Shown here piece after piece: positions 8,820 to 16,847 of a stretch of DNA of 64,000 nucleotides. The DNA is from Bryobacter sp. (GTDB lineage Bacteria > Acidobacteriota > Terriglobia > Bryobacterales > Bryobacteraceae). Each line of letters begins with the position of its first letter. Position 1 is the first letter of the stretch. The position numbers were made by a program, and so were the translations under genes. Where the stretch lies: NCBI GenBank assembly GCA_022843605.1, contig JALHNI010000015.1, forward strand, positions 1 through 64,000. Reading direction: 5' to 3'. The notes under the pieces were generated by a model. The model saw nothing but the letters and a program-made list of their open reading frames with translations. It was not told the origin of the DNA and did no database searches.

Positions 8820-10355
8820 TTACTTCTTAAGGCCGAAACAGTAGAGGTTTCCGTCGTAAGTGTTGATGTAGACCTGACCGTTGGCGAGCGCGATGCCGCT
8901 CCAGTGATTCCAGTTGGTGATCTGTTTGCCGCTGTTCCAGAGTTCCTTGCCGGTTTGGGCGTCGAGAGCAAAGAGCACAGCGTGAGTGGACAGCGGCACG
9001 CGGCGTTCCATGCGGAAGTCGAGGCCGACGTCGGGGAAGGCTTGGGCGGTATTCTCGCCGCTGCCGTAGGCGAAAACTATGCCGTTGGCGATCAGGGGCG
9101 GCTCAGCCTGATTCATGTCGCGGGAAAGCCAGGCGGGCGTCAGGACAGGCTTGTTGTCATTCATCTCCATCTTGAAGGCGGCGATAGCGCCCTTTTTGAT
9201 CTCGCCGTATTCGAGGGGGGCTTTGAACTTGGAATGCTTCGGCCCCCAGAAGGGCGTCAGAATCCAGCGGGTGTTCTTGGCGTCTTCCCAGGTGGCGAGC
9301 GAGCCCCAGATGCCGGCTTCGGCGAAGTCCACCATCTCGTTGCAGATCAGCGGGGTGCGGTAGGCGGGCGTGCGGTGATCGTCGCCGCCGATGGACTCGG
9401 TGTCCATCAGATAAATGCGGCACTCTTTGCTCGCGTCAATCATGTACTCGCGGCCTTTGAAGTCGAAGATGGCCGGAGTGACTTGCATGTCGAGGTCACG
9501 CTTGACGAGCCATTCGGCATTGGAGGGGCCGTAGTAATCGACTAACTCGAGGGCTTTGGTTTTGGGGTTTTGTTTGACGCCGATGATGCCGTTGCCGTAG
9601 ACGCCGTCTTCGGGGGCCCAGCGGCCGTCGCCGGTGCCCGTGTACATGACGAGATCTTTGCTGATGGCGGGACCGGAGCGGCCCCACATGCCGCCGCCGG
9701 CGGGTCCCCAGGAGCCGACGATGTCGGTGGCGAGGTCATAGGTGTAGGCCATGTTGGGGTTGCCGCCGCAGCCTTGAGCGCTGTGGGTGTAGATGACATT
9801 GTTGAGCAGGTTGAGGGCGTAGGGCTTGCCGTTGGGAGGCATGAATTTGGCGGGCGGAGCAAGTTCTTCGCCGGTGGCGGCATTCACTTTATGGAGTTTT
9901 CCGTCCCAACTGGCGGCGTAGATGATGTAATCGCCGGGGTTTTTGCCGGGTCCGATGGTGACGTTGGCGGTCATGCCGCCGGGGCAGAGAACACTGGGGG
10001 GCCGGCCGGATTCGACGTAGCTGCTTTCAAACTGCCGTTTCCAGAGGAGCGTGCCGTCCTTGGCATCGAGGGCGAAGAGGTTATCGGAGACGCCGGCTTG
10101 GATGACGACCTGCTTCGGACCCTTGGCGGTGTTGACGCGGCCGATGACAAGCGGCTCCAGCAAGGAGTGCATCTGGCGCGGTTCGTTGTCGAGCTTTTTC
10201 TTCCAGAGCAGGGTGAGGCCCTTGACGTTGTTGGTGGTGAGGATCTTTTCGTCTTTTTGCCAGTTATTGCGCCGAACGTCGCCGCCGTCGGTGAGCCAGT
10301 CGGCGGCAAAGGCGAGCGAACTCAGGCAGAACGTGGCGGTGAAAAGTCTTCTCAT
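8820..10355 (-). CDS. Secreted PQQ-like beta-propeller protein
   Basis: This encodes 511 residues: a signal peptide ([17 protein letters not shown]) followed by repeated propeller blades with the PQQ-type motif AxDAxxGxxLW, for example [11 protein letters not shown] and [14 protein letters not shown]. It has no heme-binding CxxCH and no complete quinoprotein active site that I can identify, so it may be a structural or binding propeller rather than a dehydrogenase. ATG 10355 is chosen because GGAG lies 9 bases upstream; a TTG at 10367 is less likely. It pairs divergently with a second propeller gene at 10452 and is followed without a gap by the SGNH-fold gene. Confidence 0.8.
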   Translation of the reverse strand: MRRLFTATFCLSSLAFAADWLTDGGDVRRNNWQKDEKILTTNNVKGLTLLWKKKLDNEPRQMHSLLEPLVIGRVNTAKGPKQVVIQAGVSDNLFALDAKDGTLLWKRQFESSYVESGRPPSVLCPGGMTANVTIGPGKNPGDYIIYAASWDGKLHKVNAATGEELAPPAKFMPPNGKPYALNLLNNVIYTHSAQGCGGNPNMAYTYDLATDIVGSWGPAGGGMWGRSGPAISKDLVMYTGTGDGRWAPEDGVYGNGIIGVKQNPKTKALELVDYYGPSNAEWLVKRDLDMQVTPAIFDFKGREYMIDASKECRIYLMDTESIGGDDHRTPAYRTPLICNEMVDFAEAGIWGSLATWEDAKNTRWILTPFWGPKHSKFKAPLEYGEIKKGAIAAFKMEMNDNKPVLTPAWLSRDMNQAEPPLIANGIVFAYGSGENTAQAFPDVGLDFRMERRVPLSTHAVLFALDAQTGKELWNSGKQITNWNHWSGIALANGQVYINTYDGNLYCFGLKK

Positions 10356-10451
10356 GATGATCTCCAAACCTCACACTATATCTCAAAGCTTCGATGGAGG
10401 ATTCGGTATATGATCTAGATTCCGCCGTGTGCTTGAAGGAGTAAGGAATTG

Positions 10452-11945
10452 ATGCGTAGGATTGCTGTGGTCGCGGTTGCCGTGGGTTGTTTGTTCGGTC
10501 AGCGTGGAGTGGATTGGGTGGTTGGTGGGAATGACGCGCACCGGTCCAACTGGGTGCGCATGGACGCCAAAATCAATGCTGAAAGCATGCAGAAGCCGGG
10601 TTTTGAGCTGCTGTGGAAAATGAAGTTGAACGGCATGCCGCGGCAGATGAGCTCGACCTTGCCGCCCTCGTTGCTCGATTTCTACATCAGCTACCGCGGG
10701 TTCCGGAGCCTGGGATTCTTAGGAATGCCGTCGGGCACGGTGACCGGGATCGATATCGATTTGGCGCGTGTGGAATGGGAGAAGACCTATGCGCAGCCGG
10801 GTGGACCGAGCACGGCGGCTTGCCCGGGCGGGATCACGTCGGGCGTGGTGCGCCAGATGACGACGTTGAACTATCCGCCGCCGGTAGGTGGCAGCGGCAT
10901 TGGCCGCGGAACGCCGGCCAAGAGCGGCGTGGGCGCGCCGGGTGAAGGCGCAGTGACGTTGAAGCCGCCGACGACACGTCCCGCGGCGCCGCCTCCTCCT
11001 CCTCCGACCCGTCCGGGTACGCGAGCCGGGGCACCGGTGAATCTGTTTGCGCCGCGCATACAGTACGCGTACTTCATCACGGGCGACGGCAAATTCCATT
11101 TTGTCTACATTTCGAACGGCGATGAGCCGAATGCGGCGATCGACTTCCTGCCGCCGGGCGCGCATGCGCAGGGTCTGATGGTGTTTGAGCGCGTGGCCTA
11201 TGTGACCACGGTGAATGGCTGCGGCGGTGTCGATAACGGCGTGTGGTCGCTGGATTTGGAGAGCCGCAAGGTGAGCCAGTGGAAGGCGCCGGGCAATGTG
11301 GTGGGTTCGATCGGGCCGGCGATTGGTCCGGACGGGACGATCTACGTGTCTTCGGCGAACGAGGTCACCGCGCTGGAGTTGAAGACGCTGGCGGTGAAGG
11401 GCAGCTTTAAGACCGGTGGCGCGCAACTGACGTCGTCACCGGCGATATTCGAGCACAAGGGCAAGGACCTGATCGCGGTGACGACCAACGACGGCGCGCT
11501 GCATGTGATCGACACGGCGGACATGAGCAAACCGATGGCCAGCAGGGCGGCTTTCGGAGTGAAGGACTACGCCGTAGGCGCGGTGGCGACGTGGCAGGAT
11601 ATGGCGGGCGTGCGCTGGATTCTGGCGCCTTCCGGCAAGGCGATTTCCGCCTTTAAGTTGGTGGACGGGAAACTGGAGCCGGGTTGGACGTCGCGGGAGA
11701 TGGTGACGCCGGTGACGCCGATCATCGTGAACGGTGCGGTGTTTGCCCTGTCGGCTGGTGAGCCGAATACGGGCAAGGCGGTGCTGTATTCGTTGGATGC
11801 GGCGACGGGCAAGGACGTCTGGAATAGCGGCACGACGATCCACTCCTTTGTGACGACGGGCCGGCTGGCCGCGGGCGGTAGCCGCGTTTATGTCGCAACG
11901 CACGACGGCACGCAGTACGCTTTCGGCTTTCCGATTGAGCACTAA
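10452..11945 (+). CDS. Secreted PQQ-like beta-propeller protein with proline-rich insert
   Basis: The 497 residues start with a signal peptide (MRRIAVVAVAVGCLFG). Propeller blades follow, sharing DWVVGGNDAHRSNW with the divergent neighbour's start and ending with SLDAATGKDVWNSG. An unusual low-complexity insert rich in Pro, Thr and Gly lies near residues 140-195 and interrupts the propeller, probably as a surface loop or linker. A GGAG lies upstream of ATG 10452. The two propeller genes look like diverged paralogs expressed from a shared 96-base intergenic region. Their biochemical role is not evident, although similar proteins are abundant in acidobacteria. Confidence 0.75.
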   Translation: MRRIAVVAVAVGCLFGQRGVDWVVGGNDAHRSNWVRMDAKINAESMQKPGFELLWKMKLNGMPRQMSSTLPPSLLDFYISYRGFRSLGFLGMPSGTVTGIDIDLARVEWEKTYAQPGGPSTAACPGGITSGVVRQMTTLNYPPPVGGSGIGRGTPAKSGVGAPGEGAVTLKPPTTRPAAPPPPPPTRPGTRAGAPVNLFAPRIQYAYFITGDGKFHFVYISNGDEPNAAIDFLPPGAHAQGLMVFERVAYVTTVNGCGGVDNGVWSLDLESRKVSQWKAPGNVVGSIGPAIGPDGTIYVSSANEVTALELKTLAVKGSFKTGGAQLTSSPAIFEHKGKDLIAVTTNDGALHVIDTADMSKPMASRAAFGVKDYAVGAVATWQDMAGVRWILAPSGKAISAFKLVDGKLEPGWTSREMVTPVTPIIVNGAVFALSAGEPNTGKAVLYSLDAATGKDVWNSGTTIHSFVTTGRLAAGGSRVYVATHDGTQYAFGFPIEH

Positions 11946-11961
11946 CGTAAGCTGAGAGCTG

Positions 11962-12735
11962 ATGCTGTTAGCGATTGATGCGGGCAATACCAATCTGACG
12001 ATTGGGGTTTATCGGGAACGAAAGCTGGAGACGAGTTGGCGCCTGCGGACGGTGCGCGAGCGCACGGCCGATGAGTGGGGCATTCTGCTGCGTGAGCTGT
12101 TCGACGCAAACGGAATGAAGTTCTCCGAGGTGTCGGGCATTGTGGTTTCCAGTGTGGTGCCGCCGATCGACGGGCCGTTGAACACGATGGCGCGGCGCTA
12201 TTTCGCGACGGTGCCTTTGTTCATCACGGCCGAGAGCGATTTGGGCTTGAAGGTGCTGGTGGATCATCCGCGCGAGGTGGGGGCGGATCGCGTGGTGAAC
12301 GCGGTGGCGGCGTATGAGAAGTATGGCGGTCCGGTGGTGGTGGTGGATTTGGGGACGGCGATCAACTTCGATTGCGTCTCGGCGAACGGCGAGTTTTTGG
12401 GCGGGTTGATTTGCCCAGGGCTGGGGATTGCGATTAGCGGCTTGTTTGAGAAAGCGGCGCGATTGCCGCTGGTGGATGTGGCCGAACCGCGGCACCTGAT
12501 CGGCACGAATACGGTGGACTGTATTCAGAGCGGACTTTACTACGGGACGATTGGGACGATTGACGGCATTATGGCGCGGCTGGTGGAGGAGTTGGGCCCG
12601 AAGACGCAATGCGTGGCGACGGGCGGGCAGGCGCAGTTGATTGCGCAAGGGTCAGCGTTTATCAAGACGGTGGATGAAGACCTGACGCTGGATGGTTTGG
12701 AAATGATTTGGGAGCGCAATCTTGTCCGAAGCTGA
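11962..12735 (+). CDS. coaX: Type III pantothenate kinase
   Basis: This 257-residue cytoplasmic enzyme catalyses the ATP-dependent phosphorylation of pantothenate, the first step of coenzyme A synthesis. Motifs seen are the phosphate-binding DAGNTN at residues 6-11, GADRVVNAVAAY near 110, and DLGTAINFD near 130, where the catalytic Asp sits in an ASKHA fold. The length matches the family. The next gene begins inside its last 14 bases, an arrangement that suggests translational coupling. The start is ATG 11962, with a GAGAG-type ribosome site. Confidence 0.93.
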   Translation: MLLAIDAGNTNLTIGVYRERKLETSWRLRTVRERTADEWGILLRELFDANGMKFSEVSGIVVSSVVPPIDGPLNTMARRYFATVPLFITAESDLGLKVLVDHPREVGADRVVNAVAAYEKYGGPVVVVDLGTAINFDCVSANGEFLGGLICPGLGIAISGLFEKAARLPLVDVAEPRHLIGTNTVDCIQSGLYYGTIGTIDGIMARLVEELGPKTQCVATGGQAQLIAQGSAFIKTVDEDLTLDGLEMIWERNLVRS

Positions 12736-13411
12736 AGATCAGGATTGGCCGCGCAACTACTACAACTACTTCACCGAAATCGAGGAGCACTTTCAGCGGG
12801 CGCGGGGGACGAGTTTGTTTCTGCTGTCGCCGCTGGACTGGGCGCTGATTGAGACCTGGAAGAGCGGGGGCATTCCGCTGGAGGCTGTGCGGCGGGGCAT
12901 TGAGCGGGCGTTTGAGAAGGGGCGGGCGAGTAAGCGGCGGCAGGCGGTGAACTCGCTGGCTTACTGCACGCAAGCGGTGATGGAAGAGGCCGAGATCATG
13001 GCCAAGGGCGGGACTGGCCAGCCGTCGGCACCGGTGGAAGAGGCACCGTTCTCAGTGGAGGAATTGCGGGCGCACCTGTCGGCGAATGCGGCGTTGCTGG
13101 GGACGAAGGGATGGGGCGAGTTGGCGGCCTCGTTGACTCAACTGGCGGAGGACGCGGAGGCGCAGCATCGGGATTTGGAAGAGCTGGAACTGCGGCTGAC
13201 GGTGATTGAAGAGAAGATGTTGGCCGAGGCGCGGGCGGCGCAGAGCGAAGAGCAGTTGCTGAAGGTGCGGCGCGAGATGGAGAATTCGCTGCGACCGTAC
13301 CGGGGGAAGATGACGGCGGACCAGCTATCGCGGCTGGAGCGGCAGTTTGTGGATCGGGCGGTGCTGGAGCAGGCGGGGCTGCGGCGGTTGAGCTTGTTCT
13401 ACCTGCATTAA
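12722..13411 (+). CDS. Conserved hypothetical protein downstream of coaX
   Basis: This encodes 229 residues, soluble and highly charged. The N-terminal part has NYYNYFTEIEEHFQRARG and SPLDWALIETWK, then an alpha-helical EAVRRGIERAFEKG segment resembling helix-turn-helix or DnaD-like helices. The C-terminal half (about residues 110-210) is Glu/Ala/Leu-rich and probably forms a coiled coil. The gene starts at TTG 12722 inside coaX. In my recollection similar proteins occur in acidobacteria without an assigned function. A nucleic-acid-related role is possible because of the DnaD-like pattern, but this is weak inference. Confidence 0.7.
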   Translation: MSEAEDQDWPRNYYNYFTEIEEHFQRARGTSLFLLSPLDWALIETWKSGGIPLEAVRRGIERAFEKGRASKRRQAVNSLAYCTQAVMEEAEIMAKGGTGQPSAPVEEAPFSVEELRAHLSANAALLGTKGWGELAASLTQLAEDAEAQHRDLEELELRLTVIEEKMLAEARAAQSEEQLLKVRREMENSLRPYRGKMTADQLSRLERQFVDRAVLEQAGLRRLSLFYLH

Positions 13412-13422
13412 ACTCAGGAGAG

Positions 13423-14760
13423 ATGAAGCGTCGTTCTGTTCTCGCGTTGGCGTCCGCGCCGGTTTTTGCATTCAAGAAGGCTCCTGGATTGCGGGTGGCT
13501 CCGTTTGCGGCGGAGGTGACGCCGCCGTTGGGGACCCCGCTTTGCGTGGGGTTGGTGACTCCGGGGACGAGCGTGGCGGATCCACTGGAAGCGCGCGGGC
13601 TGGTGCTGTTGCCGGAAGGGCAGCAGCCGATCGTGCTGTGCGCGGTGGACTGGTTGGGGATCGGCAATTCGAGCCATGACCGTTGGCGGGCGGCGTTGGC
13701 GTTGGCGGCTGGGACGATCCCTTCGCGCGTGGCGGTGCAGACGGTGCATCAGCATGATGCGCCGGGGGATGATGCCTCGGCGGAAGAGTTGTTGCGGATG
13801 CGCGATCTGCCGGGGGTGCTGCAGAGCGAGCAATTCGCGCAGGCTGCGTTGCAGGGTGTGGTGGCGGCGGTTCGCAAGGCGAAGAGTTCGCGCGTGACGC
13901 ACGTGAGCGTGGGTAGCGCGGCGGTGAAGGACATTGCTTCGAACCGGCGGATCGTGTCGCCGGAGGGTAAGTTTCTCTTTCAGCGGTTTACGGCGTGCAA
14001 GGCGTTGCCGCAGTGCGATGCGCCGGTGGGCGTGATCGATCCGATGCTGGATTCGGTGAGCTTTTGGGACAAGGAGCGGCGGGTGGCGACGCTCTCTTAC
14101 TATGCGACGCATCCGATGAGTTACTACGGCAAAGGCGCAATCAGCGCGGACTTTGTCGGTGCGGCCCGGCGCGAGCAGACGGAGACGTTTGCGATTCACT
14201 TTACGGGGGCGGGGGGAAATATCGGGGCGGGGAAGTATAACGACGGGTCGCCGGAGAATCGGGCGCGGCTGGCCTCGCGGCTGAGCGATGGCATGAAGGC
14301 GGCGCGGGCAGCGGAGCAGAAGTTTCCGGTGGAAACGCTGCGCTGGAAGGTGGTGTCGCCGCCGTTGCCGCTACGGCCGGAGTTTACGGAAGAGAAGATT
14401 CTGGCGGACCTTGAGAATCCGAAGCTGATTCCGCGGGACCGGGCGAACGCGGGCCGCTATCTGGCTTGGCACAGGTTGGTGAAGGCGGGCCGGCGGATTG
14501 ACATACCGGCATTGCGGCTGGGTCCGGTGAACTTAGTGCATATGCCGGGCGAGTTATTCGTGGAGTATCAGTTGGCGGCGCGGAAGATGCGCCCTAATGG
14601 CGAGACGGTGTCGATGGCGGCTTATGGGGATTACGGGCCGATGTATATCGGGACGCGGAAGGCTTATGCCGAGGGCGGGTATGAGACGAGCATTGTGTCG
14701 CGGGTGGGTCCGGGAGTGGAGGATGTGTTGTTGGGGGCTTTGCGGGAGGTGTTGTTGTAG
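13423..14760 (+). CDS. Neutral/alkaline ceramidase-like secreted protein
   Basis: This encodes 445 residues with a twin-Arg-less lipophilic N-terminus (MKRRSVLALASAPVFAF) that may act as a signal. The mature part opens with RVAPFAAEVTPPLGTPLCVG, the usual opening of the neutral/alkaline non-lysosomal ceramidase N-terminal fold. It has VQTVHQHDAPGDD where ceramidases carry zinc His residues, ATHPMSYYG in the middle and FTGAGGNIGAGKYNDG near residue 260, where the catalytic Ser region lies in the family. It is shorter than true ceramidases, so the substrate may differ. AGGAG precedes the ATG. It follows the hypothetical gene by 11 bases on the same strand. Confidence 0.65.
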   Translation: MKRRSVLALASAPVFAFKKAPGLRVAPFAAEVTPPLGTPLCVGLVTPGTSVADPLEARGLVLLPEGQQPIVLCAVDWLGIGNSSHDRWRAALALAAGTIPSRVAVQTVHQHDAPGDDASAEELLRMRDLPGVLQSEQFAQAALQGVVAAVRKAKSSRVTHVSVGSAAVKDIASNRRIVSPEGKFLFQRFTACKALPQCDAPVGVIDPMLDSVSFWDKERRVATLSYYATHPMSYYGKGAISADFVGAARREQTETFAIHFTGAGGNIGAGKYNDGSPENRARLASRLSDGMKAARAAEQKFPVETLRWKVVSPPLPLRPEFTEEKILADLENPKLIPRDRANAGRYLAWHRLVKAGRRIDIPALRLGPVNLVHMPGELFVEYQLAARKMRPNGETVSMAAYGDYGPMYIGTRKAYAEGGYETSIVSRVGPGVEDVLLGALREVLL

Positions 14761-14825
14761 CTAGTCGGGGGGACCTGTCGGGATGAGTCTCCCTTTCGGG
14801 TTGGCGGATACTTGCGTGCCGTTAC

Positions 14826-16808
14826 CTAGGAGCTTCGCGGGCGGGATGTCCTTGAATCTGTCCGGTGCCTCCGCGCAGGCGGTGTAGCGATTTCTTTCAG
14901 TTGCTCAACAAAATCGAGATTTGTCCTGATTCCTTCGATCAGGCTGGGATCCGCAGCGAGGGAACGGGCGCGCAGGAGGTCCTGCTCCGCAGCCTTGAGG
15001 AAGCGGCGGCAATCATCCCAGGCCCGAGCTTTAGTTTGAGGAGAGAGATCTTTTCTTTTGGCAGTCTGACTGCATTGTTTAGCCTGGCCGATGAAGGCAT
15101 TGCCTCTAATTCTGAGTAGTGATGGGCTGCTCCGGAAGTCTGGATGCTGTTCGAACTGAGTATCGAGAAACCTGATTGCCGCTGAGTCATCACCCGCCCT
15201 ACTCAACCCGATGGCTACCTGGCGAATCTCGCGCTCCGCGAACTTTCCCTTAGACGCCTCTAAATACAGCCTTTTCGCGAGATCTCGATCATCGCGTGAT
15301 GGATTGTCAGCAAGAATCAAGACATCCGCCAGCTGTGCAAGTAAAAACGGAGGCAGCACGATCAAATGGTCAGTCCTCTTTGCCAAAAACTCGCGTACCG
15401 GACCAGGTGCATTCAAGGCCCGGTGCACTTCGGCAAACAATTGAATCGTGCGCAGGTTCATTCCGTCTTGGTCAAGGAGGCTGGAGACTGCTTTTTGCGC
15501 TCGTTCAAATTCGCCGAGCGAAATGGCTTCTTCAATAGACCGATGTTCGCGGGCCAGTGAATGGCGCGGATGTGCTGGAAGGATACAGGTGACGGATGTC
15601 GCGTTGACGTTAAAGACGGGTGGCGGGCAGCCCTCGTCTCTCATGGTTGGTATGATCGTCGGGATTCCTTGGCCCTCTGCCTGTGCCAGTTGTAACCGGT
15701 TGAGGAACCAACCCAAACTTTGGTTTCTCCACTTTGCGGGTGCACGACCCTGGCGAAGTTCGTCCACTGAAATGCCACTGGGCACGGTTCCAGGAGACAG
15801 GACCTCAACCCGATCCGAGAATACGGTGACGCGTGTTGGCTCAATCATTTCGTAGTCCCGGTGGGCAAGCCCGTTCATCATTGCTTCGTGTAGTGCTTGT
15901 TGGGGGTATTTCACTGCGTTCGGCGCCGACTTGTTGGTCTTGTCGAAGGCGACGTACGATTGGACGTCCAGCAACTCGACCAAACGTCTCGCTTGATCGA
16001 TTAACGTCCCAGCGAGTTCATGTCGTTCGGCATGAGGCTCCGAACGATCGATGCCGGGGTAGGCAGAAAAGAACGAGTAGGCACCGGGAATGTGTGCCTG
16101 CACGTTACGACCAAAGAGCAGGACGGCAAAGTTGCGAGGTCGCAGCGTTCCCGTCAGTGTTTCTCGAGCACACAGCGGAGGAACAAACGGGCTCAGTTGC
16201 TTGCTATCCGACAAGTAGTCGTCGATTCCCCGATCAGGATGAAACACACCCATTCGCTGAAGTGCGTCCCGAAGCGCCAGTAAATCCAGATCGTTGACTG
16301 TTGCCGTGGTGCATGGTCGTCTATCCCATTCTTCGAGAACGCCCTTTCGAACGAGAAGCTCACGAAGGATGCCGTTTCTAGCCTCCCTCGTTTCCCGACT
16401 AATCCGCACGAAATGCAGGCCCGTGGAATCACGACGACGGAAAAGGTGTGCTGTCCGAGTGGCGGGCATGACGAAGACGAGAATGCGTCGATCAGGCTCG
16501 CTTGCGGGTAGTTCTCGAACTAGCGGGGCTATTGATGGGGATACACGATCTCGGCAGTCAGCGAGCACCTTTCCTTCAATCTCCTTGAGCCTGGACGCGG
16601 TGAGGCCAACTGTTACGATGGTGGGGAATCCGTGCTCGTCCTTTGCTTCTCGAGCACCACAGACTACGTACCCACCGCCGAGGTTTGCCCAGTCATTGGC
16701 GAAAGCCGAAAGGGTTGAGACCACGTCGTCGGTGTCGGCAACATTCTCCTTCCATTCGACTTGTTCGCTCTCACGAACTGAAAGCGTTGCTAGATCAAGT
16801 TCTTCCAT
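14826..16808 (-). CDS. AlbA_2-HATPase-TPR protein, possible defence or regulatory factor
   Basis: This encodes 660 residues. Residues 12-140 form a Schlafen-type AlbA_2 domain (ESEQVEWKENV, SAFANDWANLGGGYVVCG). Residues 295-412 match the HATPase_c_4 domain usually paired with it (ALHEAMMNGLAHRDY with Glu308 and Asn312, VEVLSPG, RNQSL, EGQGIP). Residues 420-640 are helical with TPR-like repeats, an unusual addition. The DNA is visibly richer in A and T, with different codon choice from the flanking genes, which suggests lateral transfer. It stands alone between two unrelated genes. AlbA_2/HATPase proteins include predicted transcriptional regulators and candidate anti-phage factors; no function is proven here. 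Confidence 0.75.
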   Translation of the reverse strand: MEELDLATLSVRESEQVEWKENVADTDDVVSTLSAFANDWANLGGGYVVCGAREAKDEHGFPTIVTVGLTASRLKEIEGKVLADCRDRVSPSIAPLVRELPASEPDRRILVFVMPATRTAHLFRRRDSTGLHFVRISRETREARNGILRELLVRKGVLEEWDRRPCTTATVNDLDLLALRDALQRMGVFHPDRGIDDYLSDSKQLSPFVPPLCARETLTGTLRPRNFAVLLFGRNVQAHIPGAYSFFSAYPGIDRSEPHAERHELAGTLIDQARRLVELLDVQSYVAFDKTNKSAPNAVKYPQQALHEAMMNGLAHRDYEMIEPTRVTVFSDRVEVLSPGTVPSGISVDELRQGRAPAKWRNQSLGWFLNRLQLAQAEGQGIPTIIPTMRDEGCPPPVFNVNATSVTCILPAHPRHSLAREHRSIEEAISLGEFERAQKAVSSLLDQDGMNLRTIQLFAEVHRALNAPGPVREFLAKRTDHLIVLPPFLLAQLADVLILADNPSRDDRDLAKRLYLEASKGKFAEREIRQVAIGLSRAGDDSAAIRFLDTQFEQHPDFRSSPSLLRIRGNAFIGQAKQCSQTAKRKDLSPQTKARAWDDCRRFLKAAEQDLLRARSLAADPSLIEGIRTNLDFVEQLKEIATPPARRHRTDSRTSRPRSS

Positions 16809-16847
16809 CGGCGGTTGCTCAGACGACCACTCTCAGTATGCCATGCG

